In this document: piece after piece, positions 13,472 through 24,500 of the stretch
Position numbering within the stretch: position 1 is the stretch's first letter
Layout: every line of letters begins with the position of its first letter
Assembly: GCA_034359265.1 (NCBI GenBank)
Contig: CP136895.1
Span: 5,210,501-5,274,500, forward strand
Direction of reading: 5' to 3'
Source of the DNA: Canna indica
Lineage: Eukaryota > Streptophyta > Magnoliopsida > Zingiberales > Cannaceae
Length of the DNA stretch: 64,000 nucleotides
The notes under the pieces: generated by a model
What the model saw: the letters and a program-made list of their open reading frames with translations, nothing else
Databases searched by the model: none
What the model was told of the DNA's origin: nothing
Position numbers and translations under genes: made by a program

Positions 13472-14023
13472 TGTTGTGGCGTTCCACTTAAGTGGTGTGG
13501 GACCCACATGTCTTAAAATGAAATAATAATAAAAAAGAGAAATGGGAGGAACCGTTCGATGAGTGCTCCTCTTCTCCATTGCAAACAGTGACGCCGCCGC
13601 TCGCCTCTTCTTCACCAATTTTGATCTACCAAAATCAGATGATCATTTCTTCTTCGATTTTGATGATTTTCTTATATGTTGTTCTTCTCGACGAGCTCTA
13701 CAATCTGAACAGTGTTGATCTTTGAAAGATCATCTTTTTTGTAGTTTTCTTCAACCTATCTTGGTTAGATTTTTTCAATCTCCAATTCATTATTACTTTC
13801 GTTGAGATGAAATTTGGATTACCTCTAGTTGTGCCAAGGATGAACTGTTGTACCCATTAATTTTATTAGTGAAAAATTTCATTTGGACTAAGTCATATGG
13901 TTTTTTTTTTCACATCGAAGAATTTTTTACGTAATTTTTTTTGATATTCTTATTATTGTGATTTATTATTTTTATTGCTCATTGTTAATTTATGCAATAA
14001 AAAGAATAACTTTATTTCCAACA
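13472..14023 (+). repeat. 3' LTR of the copia element
   Basis: Starts TGTTGTGGCGTTCC and ends TTTCCAACA. It differs from the 5' LTR by scattered substitutions, a small insertion near 13545 and a deletion near 13805. Confidence 0.93.
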
Positions 14024-14292
14024 CTATCGCATCCGATAAAGCAAATTGACTATTAGAATCTAATGTTCTATTCCTAATTATAAATTTCTATCAGTATCAA
14101 TTCATAAGTGGCACGTCAATCGTTATAGTCGGAGGAAGATTCAAATCAACTCCAAAGTGTTTGTGCTTTGGTTGATCAAAACATGACCACATTGTATTTT
14201 TTTTCTAGAGTGCTACTAAATGGAAAAAAAATGTGAAAAATAAAATAGAAAGGTTTTTAAAGGAAAATGGCTTTCTCAGATAATATAGTGGA

Positions 14293-15142
14293 TAGGGGTG
14301 GCAAAACGGGCCGGCCCGGCACGATAAGGTGGCGTGCCGACCCAGCCCGGCCCGCTAACTCAGTGGGCCGGAAATTCCCGGCCCGGCCCGGCCCGCAATA
14401 TTTTGCGGGCCGCCCGGCACTAGGGCTGTCCACTGTTCGGTTCAAACCGAACCGAACCGAAATTTTCGGTTCGGTTCGGTTTCAACCATTGTAGGTTCAG
14501 TTCTTTGACCCGAACCGAACCGAAATTTGTATTTCGGTTCGGATTCGGTTCCCGGAATTCGGGAACCGACCCGAACCGAAAACCGAATTAATTAAAAAAA
14601 TATTTTTTTTTAATTTTTAACTGAATTAAGTAAATAAGTATTAAATAATTATTTTTAATTTTTAATTTTTAATCAAATTAATTAAAAATTCGGTTTTCGG
14701 GTTGAAAACCGAACCGAATTATTTCGGTTCGGGTTAAATCGGGTTAGGAAATGTTCGGTTCGGGTTCGGGTTCGGGTTTGGGTAAAGAAAAAATTTCGGT
14801 TTGGCCCAATTCGGTTCGGTTCGAACCGAATGGACAGCCCTACCCGGCACGACCCGCGAGCCCTCTTATTAACTAAAAAATTTCTAAAAAATTGTAATAA
14901 AAATAATTTAAAATATTTAAGAGACTAAATAAGCATCAAATATGACATTTCACATAAAAAAACTCCATAGATTAACTTCACATTCAATTTTAAAGCACTA
15001 AACAAGCTCTAATCTAGACTTAATTTTTTATATATATATGTTTAGCGGGCCAAACGGGCCGGCCTGGCCCGCGTCGGCCCGCAATGTTATCGGGCCGGGC
15101 CGGCCCGCAGTTATCGTGTCGTGCCTATTTTTGCCGCCCCTA
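14293..15142. mobile_element. Non-autonomous hAT element (GC-rich ends), host of a nested hAT element
   Basis: Terminal inverted repeats TAGGGGTGGCAAAA (left) and TAGGGGCGGCAAAAA (right, reverse complement), flanked by a perfect 8-bp duplication atagtgga (14285-14292 and 15143-15150), which is diagnostic of hAT. Subterminal GGGCCGGCCCGGC repeats on both sides probably bind transposase. No transposase is encoded. Without the nested element it would be about 420 bp. Confidence 0.92.
14421..14842. mobile_element. Second hAT element nested in the first
   Basis: 422-bp palindromic element with ends TAGGGCTGTCCA on both sides and dense CGGTTCGGTTCGG / CCGAACCGAACCG subterminal repeats. It is flanked by a perfect 8-bp duplication cccggcac (14413-14420 and 14843-14850) drawn from the host element's own subterminal repeat. 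Non-coding. Confidence 0.92.
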
Positions 15143-15507
15143 ATAGTGGATGACTGGATGAGTACATATGTTTCATTCTGGTTTTTTCATTTGTTCATTC
15201 GTTTTAATATTCATGCACATAAATCATCATCAGAATCAATTATGATTATTAGTTAGTATTTGAACGAATCTTAAAAATATAAATGGAAAAGAAACGACCT
15301 CATCAGTCATCATCTTTGCAATAGCTACGATTGACAAATTGTCTCGACAGCTGAGCCATGTCAAGAAGTCACCGGTCGAACAAGTGTTGACCAATTTGTT
15401 CTGGTTTGTCCAAAAATCAAAACCGGGTCGACCCGTTAAACCAAGACGAGATTATTGCTGCGTCGCAGCAAGTCCTTCTGGTTCGCGGAGTTCCCCTGGC
15501 GGCGAAG

Positions 15508-18500
15508 ATGGCTGAGGAGGCCGCGGCGAATTCCGAGGCGATGGAGGGCGTTAGGAAGATTCAGATATACTCCTCTTTGTCTTCTTCGTCAGCTAGACAA
15601 GTCACTCCTTTCTGGAAAGGTAAAATACTGCTTTCGGCTGCAAAACATCGAAAATAAGTAGCCATCGTTCAAGAAAGGCGCTCATTTCCTTTACCAAATA
15701 GTCCGCACAGGTCCTTCATGAATGAAAGATAGTTATTTTCCAAATTTACATTTCATTGATTCTGTCCCTTTTTCCCCTGAAACCCACTAGAGTTATTTTT
15801 CTTTGCGTTGATAAAAATATTTCCTGAAATCCAAAAGAACCAGGCATTGATCGAGAAAGGCATTCGAAAGTTCCTCTTTTCGTTGGTCTTGTCTTTATCC
15901 TGTTTTTGTTTTCTCTGCGCCGCTGGTTTATTTATTTATCTGTAAGAGGCTCATTGCATTAATATTGTCATTTTCATATTCTTAATATCTCTGTGCAGAG
16001 AAGTACGAGAGGGATGCCAAGAAATATTGGGATGTATTTTACAAGCGTCATCAAGACAGGGTGATCTTTTCTTACTTTTTTGTTTGTTACTCATTATGAC
16101 TTAATACTATTGATCTTCCCGAATGGAGGAACTAAACTCGCCTTTTGAATTTGCTTTTGGGTTTGCATAGTTCTTCAAGGATCGGCATTACTTGGATAAA
16201 GAGTGGGGACAATACTTCCTGGTTGTAGCTATTATGTCTTCACTCTTCAAAATAGAATATGGTTATTCTTTTTCCTGAAGGGATCCTTCTATATTGATTT
16301 AGTTCTAATTGAATTGTTGTTATTCTTTCTAGGGTAGACAGGGTGAAAAACTTGTTGTTTTGGAGGTAACCCTAAACTTTTATTCTTTGTTTAAAATAAA
16401 ATTTTTGTTTGCTTCTAATGCCTAACTATAGCCAACTTGAATGTCACTCGAATATCCATAATAAGATCGGATCAGAGTAAATGAGTAATGAGTGGCTTTA
16501 GTTGGAGAAGCTAAGTAGACTTGAATTAATGATTTGACATAGATAAACACACAAGGCATCTTATTACAACTTTTTCATTCTATTTTATCAGAGTAAATGA
16601 GTAATGAGTAATGAGTAATGAGTGCCTTTAGTTGGAGAAACTAAACTAATGATTTACCAAGAGATGCTGCTGAATCTCACATTTAATTTGTGATGTCATG
16701 ATCTCTCACTTGAGTTCCAAAGATTTGCTCCTTGGTTCCTTGGGGCTAAAATGCACTAAAGGGCAAATTTTCTGCATGCTTATGCTTGAGTTTATTTTTC
16801 TGCTCCTTGCCTTAACCTCTGGATCTTTCATGTCCAGAATTTTGGCATTAGATTTAGATGGTTGACTTTTGTATGAAATCCAGTAAAAAATTATTTTATT
16901 GGAAATTTATCATTTTTCTCGTGGAAATTGTAAGATATAGTTGTATGTTTCTTACTTCCTTTCTGAATTTATTTTTCTGCTTGCTTTAGGTTTTACTTTT
17001 TGGTTGTATAAGTACCAATTTGAAACTTATTGGTAGGTTGGTTGTGGAGCTGGGAATACAATTTTTCCTTTGATAGCAACATATCCCTATATATTTGTTC
17101 ATGCCTGTGATTTTTCATCACGCGCCATTGAATTGGTCAAGGTTTGTCTTCTGCTTCCTTTAACTTACTTTTAGAGGTTCTCATGCTATCTTGGCCCGAA
17201 CATCATCTTAAATTTTTGTAAATTTCAGGGACTAACAATAGAATCTTGTCAACTAGGATTTACTTATGCAGAAAGTATGTTAGCTTTTCCTTGAGATCAT
17301 AAATGATAAATGTGATATGCCAGATTGTGGAACATAGTTATTTTGTCAAGAGAAAGTACCAAAGCTTACTTTATATCATAATCAAATAACTATTAGGAGA
17401 TTTACTCCCAGGTTCATAAAAATGAGCAAAATTATATCAAACAAAGATCTTCTTTAATGATATTATGATTCAGTTTGTGTTATACCATTATGCAATCGGG
17501 CCAATTAATGGTCATGTAAATCAGTTGTATGGGGCTTTCCAGCAAGGATTCTAATATTATTGTTAGTTAGAACTTGGAAGTTGGAAGTTGGAAAAATACT
17601 ACTTAAACTAGTATGCATGTTTGTTTCATGGGATAAATGGGATAGGATAAGGGATAGATTTAATCCCTTGTTTGTTTGATGCTTGGCTCAAAAGAAAATA
17701 GGATTATAAGAATATAAATTGATATTAAAATTCTATTCATCTCTTTCACTTGTTATCCTATCCAATGAAACAAATGGATCCGTAGTTTAGAGGAGGGCAA
17801 AATTGATGTTAAACTAGTTGCAATCTTGCAGATAGGTTGAAACAAGATGCATGAAAGTTCTAGAGATGGAAATATGTTTATGGTTTTATGCATCATAGCA
17901 TCAGTATAGAGTCACCAATCAGACACAATTGCTTGTTCCATGGATTTCTAGAAATATGATATGACCAGATAGAGAAACCAGGTTGCAGGAATATCTTGGG
18001 ATGGTCAAGGATTCTTGTGTTATTCAATAACATCATGTATTTAGTATAAGGCTAAACTTTTTTTTTTTATTTCCGAGAAATGTCATTACAGGGACACAAA
18101 GACTTCTCAGAGGATCGTGTCCATGCATTTGTTTGTGATCTCACAATGCACACTCTTAGCGATGTTATAGAACCTTCTTCTGTTGACATTGTAACAATGG
18201 TAAGTAATACTAGCTCTAAAGATTCTGTTTAAGCCCGTCTTTTGAGATAGCTTCCTTTTTCTTTCCTTGTTACCATTTATATGTGGTTTAATAACTATTT
18301 GAGATAGCTGTGGTTGCTCAACTCCTGACACATTAAGTAGGTTTTTGTGCTCTCTGCAGTCTCTCCAGAAAAGATGCCATTAGTGCTGCATAATATCAGG
18401 AAGATTCTTAAAGTAAGTTTTTTTTGCAAGTGGTTCATATTGAAAGAATAAAGAGCGCCATATTCTTAACCCACAGGTAGCTCTAACTCTTCCGAACTTT

Positions 18501-21500
18501 TTTGCAGCCAAATGGTCTTGTACTATTTCGTGATTATGCCACTGGTGACCTTGCCCAGGTAGGTTATTTTTGGTCTTCATTTACATGTCTAAACTGAGGT
18601 TCTTTATGTCTTTTGAAATCAATGTTCTGTCTAATAATCATCTATCACTTGTATCACCATTTAAACATCTTATGATCTAATCTAATTTTAATTTTTTTTA
18701 TTCTAATTCATGGAATATCTTTGCTATGGTAGATCTAAATTCTAATAATCAGGACCATATTGGTTCTATTTTTACTCTGTTAATATACCATTATTCTCTA
18801 TCCCTCTCTGGGTACATATTACACAACATGTGATAATCAGCAAGATGCAGATGCTGGTTAATAATCATAAATGATTTATTATATAAATAGTTAAAATAAA
18901 AATATTTGTTGCATGTGTCATCTAACCGTGTGCCTTTCTTCATCCACTCTGGAGTCATTTACTAAGTTCTTGTCAGGGGTTGGACTATATTGCTGGGATT
19001 TGTTGAAAAATAATGCATTCATGTACTTCTGAATAGTGTAAAGCATGTGCTAATTATTAAGGGGGTTGTGGTAGTTTGCTGGGCTTTTTGAAAAATTATG
19101 CATTGATGTACTTCAGTATTTGTGAAGTGCTGAAGTACTGTGCATGATTCATGTAATGAAGCATGTGATTTGTATCCAAGAAGCACCCAACGAGGATAAT
19201 GTATTATCCATGTCAAGTAGGATATGTAAGAATTTATACATATATCTTATTCTGGTATTTTTGTGTTTCAATGGATCATATGTTTTCACACAATACCTCT
19301 TCAAGAATATGTATGACAATGGATCAGGCTTCTTCGGCCACCTATGTCTAATTAATCCACTTAATTTGGGTTTGAGTGTTAATTGAGTTAAAGTTGAGTT
19401 CATATAGTAAGAAAATAAAAGACCCATTATTAGGGTTATATGTTTATTCTTTAATTCAGTCATTCAGTGTAATGAAGTCTAACATTTGACTCATCAGGGA
19501 ATAACTTCTTATTTCTTTGTTTCTTAATTCTATTAATTAATATATTACAGGAAAGGTTAACTTCCAAAGAACAGCAGATCAGTGAGAATTTTTATGTTAG
19601 AGGCGATGGAACAGTGAGTTCTAGATAAACCTAGTTTTACATTTCCTTAATATTCTGAATTTCCTTTTTCTTACTGATACTTTCCGCCACAGCGAGCTTA
19701 TTACTTCTCCAACAAGTTCTTAGTAAGTTTGTTCAAACAAAATGGGTTCAGCGTGGAGGAAGTTAGTATCTGTAATAAGCAAGTGGAAAATCGTTCAATG
19801 GAAGTAGTGATGAATAGGTAGGGAATTAAGTAATCTTGTTGCTGTTAAATTATGCTTTTCTGAATATTTTACTATCAATTAAAATCTGATAGAGAAAAAT
19901 ATCTTTCAGCAATTGACCAAAATCAGAACTATAAGTTCCGAATTGACACCATAAGCATAACTGCGAAAAAGCTTCACCAAAATTGGAACAAATTTTGTCG
20001 GTGTACTCTAAATGCCCTTATATGTTTTAATAAAACAAAATATTTCAGTTTTAATGAAACAGCATACCAAAGGCAAAAAAAATTCATGCTTCGTCTCAGC
20101 TCGTTTATGGATGTTCTACATCTTCCTTTTTTTCCTTGTGTCCTCTGATCAGCCGGAGTCAAAATGAAATTCCAAAACCCTTCTTTTCCTATTATCTTCT
20201 TTTCCTTCTCCAAACCCTAGCCTCCACAGATTCCTAACACTGCGCTAGGAAGTGGAAAAGGATTTTGAAGGTCCTTGAGGTACTAGTGGTGACAGGGAAT
20301 AAGAGAGGAGAGTTAGGTGTTTTTGTCTGTCTAGGTCGGTAGCGATTGTGTGCTCTCTCGGCACCCATGAAGGCGGGGAACAAGAGGAGACAAAAAAAAT
20401 CTGGATAATTTGTTTATGCTCAATATGTTGTTTTACTAAAATAGAATATTCTTCAATAGTTTGTTTTATTAAAACAACATATAAGAGAGGAGAGTCAGGT
20501 GTTTTTGTCTGTCTAGGTCGGTAGCGATTGTGTGCTCTCTCGGCACCAATGAAGGCGGGGAACAAGAGAGGAGACAAAAAAAATCTGGATAATTTGTTTA
20601 TGCTCAATATGTTGTTTTACTAAAATAGAATATTCTTCAATAGTTTGTTTTATTAAAACAACATATAAGGGCATTTAGGGGATACTGAAAAAATTGCTTC
20701 TGGTTTTGTTAAAAACTTTTTCAAGTTCCTATTTTGTTTTGGTGAAACCGGAACAACAAGTTCCGATTTTGATCAATTGCTCAATATCTTTCAGTTATTA
20801 CTTTTTAATAATCTTTCTTGGTAAATAAATTGTGATTCCTAGCATGGTTTCAAATCTCGTACCGTACCGGGCGGTATTCCCGGTATTTATCGGTTTTTTG
20901 AAAAACCGGTATCCGAGATGCCCGGTATGGGTAAATACCGGGTATCTCGGTAAATACCGCCCGGTATGCCCGGTATTTATTAAATACCGGGCGGTATTTG
21001 CTATCATACCGGGCTATACCGCCCGGTATGATATTTTGCACTGTAGCAAAATATGTATACTTTAGGAATACCGGTATACCGATAAATACCGCCCGGTATT
21101 TAGCAAATACCGGGCGGTAAGAGCTATGATACCGGGCGGTATCGCCCGGTATCACCCGGTATCACCCAACGTCCCAACCCAACGGCTCTTTTTAAGAGCC
21201 GTTGGGCTGCTACAGTGCCGACAGCCAGCACTGTAGCACCGACAGCAAAAAACGGCTCTTAGGGTGTTTTTGGTCATTTTTGGATGTTTTGGTGGCTATA
21301 TATAGCCCCCAAAACACCTCTTTTACTCTCACTCACCCCCTCTACTCATCTAAACTCTCTAAATTCTCAATCTTTCTCAATCTCTCTCTCTCTCTACTAG
21401 TCTACTTTCTTAATTTCTACGTCTAAATTCTGCTCAAATGGCGCCGAAATCTCAAGTCGACCCCGCATGGCAACACGGTGTTCGGTTGGAGAAGGCTAAC

Positions 21501-24500
21501 CACTGGAAATGCATCCACTGTAATATGATTTCTCGTGGTGGAGGCGTCACTCGATTAAAGGGACACTTGGCCGGAACATCCAGCGACGTCGTCAAATGCA
21601 CCCAAGCATCGCCGGAAGTCCGACAAATGTTTAAAGATATGCTCACCAACAAGAAGGAGCAACGTCTTAAGAATGCAACTCAACAAGCCGAGTTCGACCG
21701 ACGAGCTACCCAAGATGTCAGCGGTGGCCATTATGAGGCTCGAGGTGGCGATAACGACGAGGATCCGGAACTTGAAGCCGGCATCCGAGCTTCATTGGAG
21801 CATGCTGAATTCGAACGAGAACAGATGTATTATCCCGGATCTCAATTCGAATATGGCGGCGGCAGTGGCAGCGGTGGCATAAGCAGCGTCGGCTCAACTT
21901 CGGCTGCCGGAGCAATGGACCGAAGCGGTCCAATTCCCTCCGGTCCTTATATTGGTCAGAGTTCTAGCATGAGAGGACCTCAAACTCAGAGCAGAGGAAG
22001 CAGCAGAGGAGGCCTTCGTGGATTCTTCACAAACCTCGGAGCAAGTGGTAGGAAAACTAATTTTAATGTTTCTGATCTTGATCCCAGGGCATTTCCTCCT
22101 CCATCGGCAAAGCAACAACGCATAGACGATATGTACGGCAAGTCGAAGAAGTGGGAGTTGGGGAGAGCCATCTCCAAATGGTTCCATTTCAGCCGGATTC
22201 CCGCAAATGCAGCCAACAACCCATACTACCGAACCATGGTGTCTACCATCCAAAAGGTAGGCCCAGGTATTGCCCCTCCAACTCCCTATGAAATTTCAGG
22301 TCCTTACCTAGAAGCGGAGGTCGAAGAAATAAAAACCTGGATCGATGGAATCAAGCGACAATGGGGGGAGTACGGATGCAGTTTGATGTGCGATAGCTGG
22401 ACCGGGCCAACCCGAATGAGCATCATCAACTTCCTCGTCTATTGCAATCGGAGAGTTGTTTATCACAAGTCGGTGAACTCGTCCGATGAAATCCATGACG
22501 CTTACTACATCTCGAAGCTGATGACGGAGGTGATCGAGGAGATTGGACCTCAGAACCTTGTTCAAGTTATAACCGACAACGGAGCCAATTTCAAAAAGGC
22601 AGGTGAGATAATTGAACAAGATTATCCTCACATATGTTAGACTCCATGTGCAGCCCATTGTGTAGACCTAATGATGAAAGATATCGGTGATATACCGATG
22701 GTGAAGTTGACGGTAAAGAAGGCGCAACAAATTACCCGCTTCATCTACAACCATACATGGGTACACGCCCTAATGAAAAAATTTACAGAAGGTAATTTAT
22801 TAATTTTAAAGTAATTTCTAATATTTATTTATTAATTAGTTTATCATAAATATTTACTAATGATAATTTCATATTTTAGGTGAAATTCTTCGACCGGGAG
22901 CGACTCGTTTTGCAACCACCTTCATCGCATTAAGGTCACTCCAACAAAAAAAGGCGGCCCTTAGAACCATGTTTACAAGTGAGGAATGGACTTTATCAAG
23001 ATATGCTGGAAAAACCGATGGAAAACAAACAGAGAAGTTCATCCTCAACACGCATTTCTGGGATTGCATCGCAGAAATAGTCGTCGCCGTAGAACCTTTG
23101 TACAAGGTTCTACGACAGGTGGATATGGAAAAGACGCCTCAAATGAGTCATCTTTACCACTACATCCACCAAGCACAAGAAGAAATCAAGAGGGTTATGA
23201 TTTCTCCTGCCAAGTATGAACCATTCATCAAAATTATCTCCGAGAGATGGGATAATCAAATGAGCCGTGACATACACATCGCAGGTATTTTTTATTTAAT
23301 ATTCAAAAATTATTTAAATTTAATTCATTATGCTTAATTACTTATTCATTATGCTTAATTTTTTATAGGGTATTATTTAAATCTTTCATACCAATATCGG
23401 TATAATCTTGGAATGGTCGATAGTTTGTTATATCCCCTCCGCAAGGTCATACAAGGAATGTCGGGATCCAACCAAGAAGCGGCACAAGCTCTCAATGAAT
23501 TAAAATGGTTCCGCGATGCAACTGGCAATTTCGGAGATTCATTTGCAATCTCCATCCGAGATACTATGGATCCAGGTAGATAGATTTTCTTTGTCAATTT
23601 ATTTATCAAAGATAAAATCCCGTTACTAATATTAATTTTAAATTTGCTGCAGTCGAATGGTGGTTGCAATTTGGAAACGAATCTCTAACTCTTCGAAAGA
23701 TTGCAACACGCATCCTCTCGCAAACCACATCATCAAGTGGATGCGAGAGGAATTGGTCGACCTTCGCCTTGATTCATACGAAGCCGCGCAATCGCCTTTC
23801 GTACGCCCGATTAGAGAAGCTCGTATATGTTCATTATAACATGCGACTTCGAATGCGGGCGTCACGGAACGAAGATAGAGAAATTCTACATGTAGATCCG
23901 TTCGATGTCGAGTTCGTCCAAGGCAATGCAGACCCAATAATTGATTGGTGGAGTGCAATGGAGACTGACCCGCCTCTTCTTGATGAACCTCAACCAGGCG
24001 AACCACCTCGGCCTTCACCAATTATATCTGATGCTATTGAGTCCGAGAGTCAACCAGAAGACACGTACAGTCAAGTTCTTGAGAGGGACATGAACTTTGC
24101 TCCCTTGGACTCTCAACGAGTTCGACGAGTAAGACGACGATCCACGTCCGACTCTCCACCTTCACAATTAAAGGGAAAGAAGAAGGCACCTTCACCTTCA
24201 CCTTCAAAGGCAAAAGGCAAAGGGAAAGGGAAAGGGAAACGACCAATTAATCATTTGGACGTGATTGCAGAAGCGGAAGAGGACGAAGAAGACGAGCCCT
24301 CGGTTCGTAGCAGTAGCAGCACAGAAGACGGAGGAGATGATGATGGAGCTGGGGAAGAAGACACTGTCGTACCATCAACACTAGCACCTACCGATCTGTG
24401 GACGAATGAGCAATACTTCGACCACTCCACCCAAGATCAGGATCACGGTGCTAGAACCAGACAAACAACTCGGGTGTACGAGAAGAAAGGCCGGCGTCGA

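Larger units (their letters stand above)
8906..14023 (+). mobile_element. Ty1/copia LTR retrotransposon, complete but decayed
   Basis: A 5118-bp element with two LTRs starting TGTTGTGG and ending CCAACA, flanked by a perfect 5-bp duplication ctatc (8901-8905 and 14024-14028). The order gag, protease, integrase, reverse transcriptase, RNase H defines the copia superfamily; protease DSGA, integrase wording and the YVDD box suggest the Tork/Tnt1 branch. Coding is interrupted by several stops and at least one frameshift near 10300, so it is not autonomous. The LTRs differ by substitutions and small indels, including a deletion in the 3' LTR, so the insertion is not recent. It lies in the spacer between the CLASP and methyltransferase starts. 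Confidence 0.95.

Noticed and set aside
20245..20607. 120-codon minus-strand open frame in methyltransferase intron 10
   Set aside because: It repeats the same peptide twice because of the tandem duplication and has no recognisable domain.
22638..22640. TAG as the true end of a short hAT-derived protein
   Set aside because: The frame continues across it with strongly conserved hAT sequence and correctly phased introns up to 24794, so a nonsense mutation is the better reading.
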